From: Planctomycetia bacterium
GTDB lineage: Bacteria; Planctomycetota; UBA1135; GCA-002686595
Assembly (NCBI GenBank): GCA_005778045.1
Contig: SXKQ01000185.1
Span: 1 to 12,412 of the forward strand
Length of the DNA stretch: 12,412 bases
Direction of reading: 5' to 3'
The notes under the pieces were generated by a model. That model was not told where the DNA came from, searched no databases, and worked only from the letters and a program-made list of their open reading frames with translations. Every line of letters starts with the position of its first letter. Position 1 is the first letter of the stretch. A program made the position numbers and the translations under genes. This document shows positions 5,617-11,757 of the stretch, piece by piece.

Positions 5617-8016
5617 ATGATCTGGAGCCCAATGCTTGCCTTTGCACTGAGCACCCTGTCGTTCGCGCTCGCCGCTCCGTTCGCGCGTGCGCAGGAGATC
5701 GAGGTGCACGTCATCAACGTGGACCAGGGCCTCGCTGTCTACGTGGAGAGCCCGAGCGGGAAGCGGCTCCTGATCGATGGCGGAAACCCGGGCGATGGAT
5801 CCGCGATCGTGATTCCGTACCTGCAGTCGATCGGCACGACCGGCCTCGACTACACGGTGATGACGCACTGGCACACCGACCATTTTGGCGGCCTGACGAA
5901 CATTCACAACTCGAGCTACAAGCCTTTGTTGGCGGCCTACGATCGTGGGGACACTGCCCGGCCGTCGAACGGCTTCGTCACGAGCTACCTGAACGCAGTC
6001 AGCGGCAAGCGCGTCATCGCCGCGCAAGGGCAGGTCCTCGATCTTGGCGGCGGCTGCACGCTCACCTTCGTGTCGCGCGATGGCGTCCACCCCACGGGCA
6101 CGGTCAATGTCTCGGGCGAGGAGAACGCGCACTCGCTCGGGATGGTGCTGCGCTACGGCGACTTCGACCTGTACGTCGCCGGGGACCTCACCTCGGGCGG
6201 GCTCTCCACGCCCAATGTCGAGGGCCCCGTGAGCGCGTGGATCGGGCAAGTGGAGGTTGCGATCAGCTCGCACCACGGCTCGCCGTCGAGTTCCTCCGCG
6301 TCCGTGGTCGGGAATCTCAGTCCGAGTCTCGTGATCCACTCCGCTGGCCACGACAACCCGTACGGTCATCCGGCGGAGTCCGTGGTGAACAACTGGAGCA
6401 CGAGCGCGGCGACGCGCGTGCAGTGGTGCACGACGGACGGGGATACGGTGAGCGCGACGCTCGGCGGTGACCCCGGCGGCTTCAATGCCCTCTCGAGCCA
6501 CGTTGTGCTCACCTCGGATGGCAGCGTCTTTCGTGCGCGCAGCCCGGCGCATCCCGAGACCGTCGACTTCGCGACCTTCGAGCAGCCTGGCACGTTCGCC
6601 GGGCCGGGGCAGATTGCGATCAACGAGGTGCTGGTCGACCCGCTGGCCTTCGCGGATGCTGAGGCGGAGTGGATCGAGCTGGTGAACTACTCGTCGACGA
6701 GGCTCAATCTCGGCGGGCTGGAGCTGGCGAACGGGACGCAGTCCTTCCGCATCGCCAGTCAGATCGTGCTCGAGGCGGACGAGCGCTTCGTGGTCGGCCT
6801 GGACGGACGCCCATCGCGCAACGGTGATTTTTTCCTCGGCGTTGGAGCGCCTTGGAGGCAGTTCTCGCTGCCCAACACGAGCGGCTCGCTCGTGGTAAAG
6901 AGCGCGACCGGGAGCACGCTGGAGACCTTCAGCTGGGGCGGCGCCGCCGTGCCGATCTCGCCCGGCGCGAGCGTGGAGCGCATCGCTCCCGCGAGTCCCT
7001 CCCTGCCGAACAACTTCGCGGACTGCACGCAGGTCTGGTCCGGCGGAGACCGCGGCACCCCCTGGGGCGAGAACGAGAACGGCATCGGGACCTGTCCGCT
7101 GCCCGTGGCCTACGGAACCGGCAAACTGACGAGCAACAGCACGCTGCCCTCGGTCACGTGGTCTGGCACGCCCAGCGTCGACACGAATGACTTCACTATC
7201 ACGCTGCAGAACGCGCTGCCGCAGAAGTCGACGATTCTGTTCTACGGCCTCGCGCGCGATCAGAAGCCCTTCGCGGGCGGCACCCTGTGGTGCAAGACGC
7301 CCGTCCGGCGCATGGGGGTGAGCCTCACGAGCCTCGCCGGCTCCGTGACCTACTCGATTCCGATCGACGGGAGCATGGCTGGCACGCGCCGCTGCTACCA
7401 GTTCTGGTTCCGCGACCCCTTTGTCGCCGATGGCAGCAACGTGGGGCTCTCCAACGCTCTCGACGTGCAGTTCTGCCCGCTGCCGGGGCCGCCTGCGCCC
7501 GGTGACATCGTGATCACGGAGGTCATGAAGGATCCGAGCGTGGTGGTGGACTCGAGCGGCGAGTGGATCGAGCTCTACAACGCGAGCCCCTCGATCGTGA
7601 ACCTCGAGGGCTGGACGCTGCGCGACAATGGCACGGATTCGATCGTGCTCTCCAATGGTGGCAACGGCCTGTACGTCGCCGCGGGCCGCTACCTCGTGAT
7701 CGCGTCCAACGCGGTCCCGTTGACCAATGGTGGCATCACCGCTGACTACGACTGGAACTGGACGTTGTTCAAGCTCGACAACGCCGACGACGAGATCGTG
7801 CTGGTCGCGCCGGGCAATGTGGAGATCGATCGCGTCGAGTATGACGATGGATTCCTGTGGCCCGACGTGACGGGCTCTTCCCTGAGCTTGCGGTCGGGCG
7901 TGCTCTCGGCGAGCGGAAACGACAGTGGCAACACGTGGTGCGCCGCCTCGTCGGTCATCAGCGCCAGCAACTCCGACAACGGGACGCCGGGCGTTGCCAA
8001 CGACAGCTGCCCCTGA
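5617..8016 (+). CDS. Secreted metallo-beta-lactamase-fold hydrolase with two lamin-tail domains
   Basis: The product is a 799-residue exported protein. Residues 1-26 are a signal peptide ending LAAPFARAQ. Residues 27 to about 305 form a metallo-beta-lactamase fold of the ComEC/Rec2-like hydrolase type: LLIDGGNPGDG (51-61), the metal motif HWHTDHFGG (84-92), AHSLGMVLRYGDFDLYVAGD (171-190, metal D190) and SSHHGSPSSSS (218 on), so the metal site looks intact. Two lamin-tail domains follow: LTD1 from GQIAINEVLVDP (331) and LTD2 from GDIVITEVMKDP (629), both containing the hallmark EWIEL. Between them (about 495-620) is a beta-rich module (TNDFTITLQNALP, FYGLARDQKPF, WFRDPF). LTDs are found in secreted bacterial proteins and are often joined to nucleases or phosphoesterases. 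No sorting signal is visible at the C-terminus. It may cleave extracellular nucleic acid or another phosphoester. MBL and LTD calls are firm; substrate is unknown. Confidence 0.92.
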   Translation: MIWSPMLAFALSTLSFALAAPFARAQEIEVHVINVDQGLAVYVESPSGKRLLIDGGNPGDGSAIVIPYLQSIGTTGLDYTVMTHWHTDHFGGLTNIHNSSYKPLLAAYDRGDTARPSNGFVTSYLNAVSGKRVIAAQGQVLDLGGGCTLTFVSRDGVHPTGTVNVSGEENAHSLGMVLRYGDFDLYVAGDLTSGGLSTPNVEGPVSAWIGQVEVAISSHHGSPSSSSASVVGNLSPSLVIHSAGHDNPYGHPAESVVNNWSTSAATRVQWCTTDGDTVSATLGGDPGGFNALSSHVVLTSDGSVFRARSPAHPETVDFATFEQPGTFAGPGQIAINEVLVDPLAFADAEAEWIELVNYSSTRLNLGGLELANGTQSFRIASQIVLEADERFVVGLDGRPSRNGDFFLGVGAPWRQFSLPNTSGSLVVKSATGSTLETFSWGGAAVPISPGASVERIAPASPSLPNNFADCTQVWSGGDRGTPWGENENGIGTCPLPVAYGTGKLTSNSTLPSVTWSGTPSVDTNDFTITLQNALPQKSTILFYGLARDQKPFAGGTLWCKTPVRRMGVSLTSLAGSVTYSIPIDGSMAGTRRCYQFWFRDPFVADGSNVGLSNALDVQFCPLPGPPAPGDIVITEVMKDPSVVVDSSGEWIELYNASPSIVNLEGWTLRDNGTDSIVLSNGGNGLYVAAGRYLVIASNAVPLTNGGITADYDWNWTLFKLDNADDEIVLVAPGNVEIDRVEYDDGFLWPDVTGSSLSLRSGVLSASGNDSGNTWCAASSVISASNSDNGTPGVANDSCP

Positions 8017-8051
8017 TGGTCCACAGGCCGTCGAGTCGCGACAGCTCTCTC

Positions 8052-8059
8052 GCTAGAAT
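8052..8059 (+). promoter_or_regulatory. Putative -10 element (GCTAGAAT) for the MORN lipoprotein gene
   Basis: TAGAAT matches the -10 consensus at five of six positions and ends six bases before the ATG at 8066, so +1 would be the A of the start codon. A weak -35 candidate, TCGAGT, is 17 bases upstream (8031-8036). No Shine-Dalgarno is present in the 49-nt gap after the MBL/lamin-tail gene. Confidence 0.5.
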
Positions 8060-8065
8060 TCTCGT

Positions 8066-9127
8066 ATGAGCAAGACTTCGTTCCTCGTGCTCGGCCTGCT
8101 GCTCGCGTCCTGCGGCGACGAGCCGGCCAGTTCCGCCCCGGTGACCACGACGACCGCTCCCGTGCAGAGGGGGCCCGTCCAGAAGACGCGCTTCTACGAC
8201 GAGGCGCGCACGCAGAAGGCGGAGCAGGGCACGGAGGTCGACGGCCTGCGGCAGGGCGTGTGGCGCGAGTGGTACGAGGAGGGCCCGCTGTCCTCCGAGG
8301 GTGCTTACAAGGACGGCCTGAAGGACGGAGTCTGGAAGCTGCTGTGGCCGGACGGATCGATCAAGGGAGAGCTCACGTTCGCCGTCGGCAAGCGCGAAGG
8401 CACGAGCGCGTTCCGGCATGCCAACGGTCGCCTGTTCACCGAGGGCGAGTTCCGGGGCGACAAGGAGAGTGGAAAGTGGGTGTGCTTCTACCCGAGCGGG
8501 GACAAGCTCGACGAAGGCAGCTACGAGAACGGGCTGCGGGTGGGGCGCTGGATTGAGTGGCACGACGGTGGCACGAAGGCCCGCGAGGGCGAGTTCGTGG
8601 GCGGCAAGGAGGAGGGCCGTGTCACCATTTGGCACAAGAATGGCCTGGTGCAGACCGAGGGTGAGTACAGCGCCGGGAAGTTCGAAGGCCTGTGGAAGGG
8701 CTGGTTCGAGGACGGTACCCCGGCGGAAGAGGCGAACTGGGTCGCCGGCCAGAAGGACGGGCCCGCCAAGGCGTGGCATAGCAACGGACAGTTGCGCACC
8801 GAGGGCTTGCACCGCGCGGACAAGCCCGAAGGCCTGTGGATTGCCTTCGCGGACAACGGCGCCGTGCTGAACCGTGGCACCTTTGTAGGCGGCCAGCCGG
8901 ATGGCGCGTGGCTCGAGAACTATTCCAACGGGAGCCCGCGCAAGCAGGGGAGCTACGCGTCCGGCAAGAAGCAGGGCCTGTGGAAGAGCTTCCACGACAA
9001 CGGCAACCCGCAGAGCGAAGGCTCCTACGTCGACGACCTCGCCACCGGCGAGTGGTCGTACTGGAATGCAGACGGCAGCGTCGATGCCGAGCGCAGCGGC
9101 TCGTACGAGGCCGGCGTGCGCAAGTAG
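8066..9127 (+). CDS. Lipoprotein with about twelve MORN-type (YwqK-like) repeats
   Basis: This 353-residue predicted lipoprotein has a signal segment with lipobox LASC (Cys16). A short Thr/Ala/Pro linker follows, and then, from about residue 60 to the end, some twelve tandem repeats of about 23 residues on the pattern G-x-x-x-G-x-W-x-x-W/F-x-x-x-G-x-x-x-x-E-G-x-Y (for example GLRQGVWREWYEEG and GKKQGLWKSFHDNG). This is the MORN_2 / 'YwqK family antitoxin' repeat. Despite that database label, nothing here indicates a toxin-antitoxin pair. Such arrays form extended beta-hairpin rods and probably serve as surface-exposed binding or structural modules. Repeats 8 and 9 are the most diverged (AKAWHSNG, WIAFADNG). 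The gene follows the MBL/lamin-tail gene by 49 nt on the same strand but has its own -10-like element. It converges on the radical SAM gene with an 11-nt gap. Confidence 0.93.
   Translation: MSKTSFLVLGLLLASCGDEPASSAPVTTTTAPVQRGPVQKTRFYDEARTQKAEQGTEVDGLRQGVWREWYEEGPLSSEGAYKDGLKDGVWKLLWPDGSIKGELTFAVGKREGTSAFRHANGRLFTEGEFRGDKESGKWVCFYPSGDKLDEGSYENGLRVGRWIEWHDGGTKAREGEFVGGKEEGRVTIWHKNGLVQTEGEYSAGKFEGLWKGWFEDGTPAEEANWVAGQKDGPAKAWHSNGQLRTEGLHRADKPEGLWIAFADNGAVLNRGTFVGGQPDGAWLENYSNGSPRKQGSYASGKKQGLWKSFHDNGNPQSEGSYVDDLATGEWSYWNADGSVDAERSGSYEAGVRK
8243..9124 (+). repeat. Tandem array of about twelve 69-nt MORN-type coding repeats
   Basis: The repeat units lie back to back in frame, about 23 codons each, with Gly, Trp and Glu-Gly positions conserved at protein level. 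DNA identity between units is low, so the array is old and not a recent slippage expansion. Its antisense strand is also open over a long stretch, an artefact of the periodic codon pattern. Confidence 0.8.
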
Positions 9128-9138
9128 TCACGCTGGCG

Positions 9139-9987
9139 TCAGGGCGACGTCTGGACCACGAGTCCGGTGGCCTGCGCGATGCGCCGGCCGAGCCCTTCGA
9201 GCTCCGCGGCCGGTAGCGCGCGGAGGCGCGGTGCCTCGGGTTGGTGCGACGGCCGCGCGAGGCCGTAGAGCAGCACTCCGCGCAGCGCTGCACCGCGATC
9301 GCGAGCCGCGTTGAGCAGCTCCGCGTAGGCGCGCTCCTGCTCGCCAGCCAGCGTGGGCCCCTCGAAGTCGAGTGTCATGGTCTGGACCCACGTGGGCACG
9401 AGACGCGCGCAGGTGACCAGCGCGTCGACCACTCGCTCGTCATCGATGCGAGTGTCATTGATGCGACGACGCCCGGCGTCCGTGGCGGAATCAAGCTTGA
9501 ACCAGGCCTCGCCACCGAGCTCCGAGAGGCGAGCGAGTCCGCGCTGCACCCGCGGCTGCGCGACCAGCGAGCCATTGGTGATCAGCACGATGCGCAGCGT
9601 GCCGAGCAGTGCGAGCTCGGCGAGTACCTTGCCGACGATGACGAGCACCTCCTCGAACTGCGTGCTCGTCGTGGACTCGCCGTTGCCGGAGAGCGCCACG
9701 TCGTTGAGGCGACGCGAGCCCTCGGGCACGTTTCTCTCCATCCAGGCGGGATCGGTCGCGCGAGAGAGCATCGAGCGCAGCTCCGTCTCGAGTCTCCCGA
9801 GATCGATGTGCGGCGCGGCTCCGCGCACGAGCCCCGGCACTTGGCAGTACACGCAGCGCCAGTTGCAGGCGTTGTCGGGGTTCAGGTTGATGCCGATCGA
9901 GACGCCGCGTGCTCGGCGCGATACAACGGGATAAACGTAGCGCAGCCCTGCGCTATCGCGGTCGTGATCTTCCGTGGTGAGCTTCAA
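9139..9987 (-). CDS. Radical SAM protein of unknown substrate
   Basis: This 282-residue protein belongs to the radical SAM superfamily, [4Fe-4S] enzymes that reductively cleave S-adenosylmethionine. The cluster motif CNWRCVYC gives C41, C45 and C48 (C-x3-C-x2-C). The SAM-binding stretch reads VALSGNGESTT (97-107, a GGE-like motif), followed by LITNGS (135-140) and WFKLDS (162-167), as in single-domain members with a partial TIM barrel. No C-terminal auxiliary-cluster cysteine motif is visible. The frame extends upstream into the preceding gene to a TTG at 10056. I place the start at the TTG at 9987, 16 nt after the stop of the HEAT/TPR gene, because the conserved-looking sequence begins there (KLTTEDHDRDSAGLRYVYP). 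It is cotranscribed with that gene. The superfamily is certain; the reaction is not known to me, and the start is uncertain. Confidence 0.9.
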   Translation of the reverse strand: MKLTTEDHDRDSAGLRYVYPVVSRRARGVSIGINLNPDNACNWRCVYCQVPGLVRGAAPHIDLGRLETELRSMLSRATDPAWMERNVPEGSRRLNDVALSGNGESTTSTQFEEVLVIVGKVLAELALLGTLRIVLITNGSLVAQPRVQRGLARLSELGGEAWFKLDSATDAGRRRINDTRIDDERVVDALVTCARLVPTWVQTMTLDFEGPTLAGEQERAYAELLNAARDRGAALRGVLLYGLARPSHQPEAPRLRALPAAELEGLGRRIAQATGLVVQTSP

Positions 9988-10003
9988 GAGCCGCCGCGCC
10001 GCG

Positions 10004-11302
10004 TCACTTCGTGCCGAACGCGTCCTTGGCGTACTTCGAGTTGCGCAGCGGAGCAAACTCGGGATCCTCGGCGAGCTGGCCCAGCCGCTTCAGCGAGATC
10101 GGCGCCCGGTTGAGGAGGTCCGCCGCATCCTTGAGCTTGCCCTTGCGCACATAGGCGCGCGCGAGCTTCTCGGAGACCTCGTCCTGCTCGAGTGTGGGAT
10201 CGTCCTTGCCGATCGACAGCGCCTGCCGGAAGTCCTTGATCGCCTCGTCGTCGTCCCCAAGTCGAACGTGCATGTCCGCGCGTCGGACGTAGGCATCGGC
10301 CCACCGCTCGTTCTTCGAGACCAGATCGTCGTACTCCTTGAGGATCTCCCGGCGCGTGCCCTTGTCGCCGATGCGCGCGAGCAGCACCTGCGCGGACTCC
10401 TTGAGCTGGCGATCGCTCGAGGCCGTCAGCGGCTCCATGGCCTTGCGGAGCTCGAGGTTGAATGTTGGGTTCAGTGCCGCGAGCCCATCGACGACTTCGA
10501 CGCGCTGGGCGAGGTTGAGCGAGCCCGACTGCGCCAGTCGCACGAACGCGAGCACGTCCGACTGGTTCGCGGCCTCTCGCACCGCGAGGAAGTAGCGCAG
10601 CAGGGCCTGCACGTGACGCGGGGCACTGCCGGGCTGGTTCAGGATCTTGCGCACGCCTTCGAGGGACGCCGTGGCCTTCTGCTCCGCAAGCCCATCGAGG
10701 GCGAGGCCGATCAGCGTGTCGTCGCCACCCCCGAGCAACTGCGTGAGCAGGAGGTCGTTCTCGGGGCCGCCGAAGGAGAGCAGGGTGCGCAGCGCGACCT
10801 GTTTGGTCTGGCCGGTCTCAGCGCGGAACACCGCTTCGATCTCGGGGCGCACGCGGGCGACCTCGCGCGTGCTCGCGAGTGCGCGCAGCGCGTTGCGCCG
10901 ACCCTCGCTCGTGCCGCCGCGCAGCACTTCTAGCAGCTCGCTCGTGACCGCGGACGTATCCATGCGCACCAGCGCATTGGAGAATTGCAGCGCGCGCAAG
11001 CGTTCCTTGTCGGTGCTGGGAGATCCCGGATCGATCCAGCGCGCGATCAGCGGGGTGGCTTCGGTGCCGAGCGCGACCAGCCGGTCGAGCTTGGTAGCCA
11101 GCTCGCGCGGCGAAGGTCCAGCCTCGATCTCCTTGGCCAGCGCTTCGACATCCCCGGAGAGCCGCTTGTGGACCTCGGCCCGCGCGGCGCGCGCGCGCTC
11201 GAGCACGTCCTCGATCGATTGGCGTCCGACGTCACCGCCGCCGGGGGCGGGGGACTGCGACGCAAGCGAGGCGGTGAGACCGATGAGCAGCGCGGGCCAC
11301 AT
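10004..11302 (-). CDS. Exported protein with HEAT-like and TPR repeats
   Basis: This 432-residue protein starts with a short signal peptide (MWPALLIGLTASLASQSPAPG). Residues about 28-60 are a charged helix. About 65-310 are Ala/Leu-rich helical pairs resembling HEAT repeats (RRNALRALASTREVARVRPE, TLIGLALDGLAEQKA). About 315-400 are TPR units (RWADAYVRRADMHVRLGDDD, EKLARAYVRKGKLKDAADLL). The ending, LAEDPEFAPLRNSKYAKDAF, is common at the end of TPR proteins. It has no catalytic motif and is probably a periplasmic scaffold. The ATG at 11302 has no Shine-Dalgarno; a TAGGAT hexamer lies seven bases upstream inside a perfect inverted repeat. The radical SAM gene follows after 16 nt on the same strand. 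Domain types are fairly sure, the role unknown. Confidence 0.86.
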   Translation of the reverse strand: MWPALLIGLTASLASQSPAPGGGDVGRQSIEDVLERARAARAEVHKRLSGDVEALAKEIEAGPSPRELATKLDRLVALGTEATPLIARWIDPGSPSTDKERLRALQFSNALVRMDTSAVTSELLEVLRGGTSEGRRNALRALASTREVARVRPEIEAVFRAETGQTKQVALRTLLSFGGPENDLLLTQLLGGGDDTLIGLALDGLAEQKATASLEGVRKILNQPGSAPRHVQALLRYFLAVREAANQSDVLAFVRLAQSGSLNLAQRVEVVDGLAALNPTFNLELRKAMEPLTASSDRQLKESAQVLLARIGDKGTRREILKEYDDLVSKNERWADAYVRRADMHVRLGDDDEAIKDFRQALSIGKDDPTLEQDEVSEKLARAYVRKGKLKDAADLLNRAPISLKRLGQLAEDPEFAPLRNSKYAKDAFGTK

Positions 11303-11319
11303 GGGCTAGATCCTAGCCC
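11303..11319 (-). promoter_or_regulatory. Inverted repeat with embedded -10-like TAGGAT, abutting the start codon at 11302
   Basis: GGGCTAG (11303-11309) and CTAGCCC (11313-11319) are perfect inverted copies around three bases. On the minus strand this contains GCTAGGAT (11317-11310) seven bases before the ATG. If transcription starts at the ATG, the palindrome is a DNA site (promoter plus possible operator) and not an RNA hairpin. No Shine-Dalgarno is present. Confidence 0.45.
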
Positions 11320-11395
11320 GCCGCACGGCCGGACTCCCACTCTCGGGGTGCGACTCGCCCGTGTGCTGGCGCCTCAGGGCGCAGCTTGCCCGCGC

Positions 11396-11599
11396 TCAGG
11401 CGGCCTTCGGACGCACGCGGCGAGGCATGGGCAGCGCCAGCATCGAGCGGCCCTTGCGGCCGACTTGGCCGTGGCGTTGGGGCTCACCTGCTGCGCTGCT
11501 GGAGCCCGCGGCGAAGCGTTCCCCGGCGAGGGGGCCGGTCTCGACCCGCCCGTAGACGGCAGCCATCCGGGCGCGTTGACGAAAAATCACGTCGAGCAT
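11396..11599 (-). CDS. Possible small basic protein, unknown
   Basis: This 67-codon ORF starts with ATG at 11599 and is the best candidate gene in the 455-nt stretch between the HEAT/TPR gene and mnmG. It is basic and Arg/Ala/Ser-rich, beginning MLDVIFRQRARMAAVYGRVE and ending RRVRPKAA. About four fifths of its third codon positions are G or C, in keeping with neighbouring genes, which supports coding. A GCTAGACT motif (11639-11632) lies about 32 nt upstream of the ATG as a possible -10. No Shine-Dalgarno is clear. A weak interrupted hairpin overlaps its end (about 11370-11404). It is divergent from mnmG. I recognise no family, and an overlapping plus-strand ORF of similar length (11361-11555) makes the call uncertain. 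Apart from this ORF and the promoter elements listed separately I see nothing in 11303-11757. Confidence 0.42.
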   Translation of the reverse strand: MLDVIFRQRARMAAVYGRVETGPLAGERFAAGSSSAAGEPQRHGQVGRKGRSMLALPMPRRVRPKAA

Positions 11600-11716
11600 G
11601 CTGCCGGAGGATCGACGCGGCGCGGAGGCGGAGTCTAGCCGCGCTCGGGATTCACCCGGAGGCAGCCGCGGGCTCGGAAAGGGATTCGTGGCACTTCACG
11701 GAGGAGGAACCGGAGG

Positions 11717-11745
11717 CTGACGGCGCGCGCGCGATCGTGTTCAAT
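11717..11745 (+). promoter_or_regulatory. Putative mnmG promoter (CTGACG - 17 nt - TTCAAT)
   Basis: CTGACG (11717-11722) matches the -35 consensus at four of six bases, and TTCAAT (11740-11745) matches the -10 at four of six, with the optimal 17-bp spacer. Predicted initiation at about 11752 would leave a leader of only about six bases before the ATG at 11758. A purine-rich stretch, GGAGGAGG (11699-11706), is too far upstream to act as its ribosome site. Confidence 0.45.
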
Positions 11746-11757
11746 CTCTGCCCCGCC

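Noticed and set aside
5506..6552. Minus-strand ORF of 348 codons opposite the MBL domain
   Set aside because: It is the complement of a region with an intact MBL metal motif, and its translation is Arg/Ala/Val-rich without domains.
5617..8016. MBL/lamin-tail protein as a ComEC DNA-uptake channel
   Set aside because: Beyond the signal peptide there is no hydrophobic transmembrane bundle; only the hydrolase-like domain is shared with ComEC.
8017..8065. Terminator between the MBL/lamin-tail and MORN genes
   Set aside because: Only a four- to five-base imperfect stem without a T-tract is visible, too weak to report.
7958..8995. Minus-strand ORF of 345 codons opposite the MORN repeats
   Set aside because: Its openness and apparent periodicity are by-products of the sense-strand repeats in GC-rich DNA.
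8066..9127. MORN/YwqK gene as part of a toxin-antitoxin module
   Set aside because: The product has a lipoprotein signal, and no toxin-like gene is adjacent; the neighbours are a secreted hydrolase and a radical SAM enzyme.
11361..11555. Plus-strand ORF of 64 codons in the gap before mnmG
   Set aside because: It overlaps the minus-strand 67-codon ORF, has no ribosome site or promoter-like element, and its Arg/Trp/Pro-rich translation looks like a shadow.
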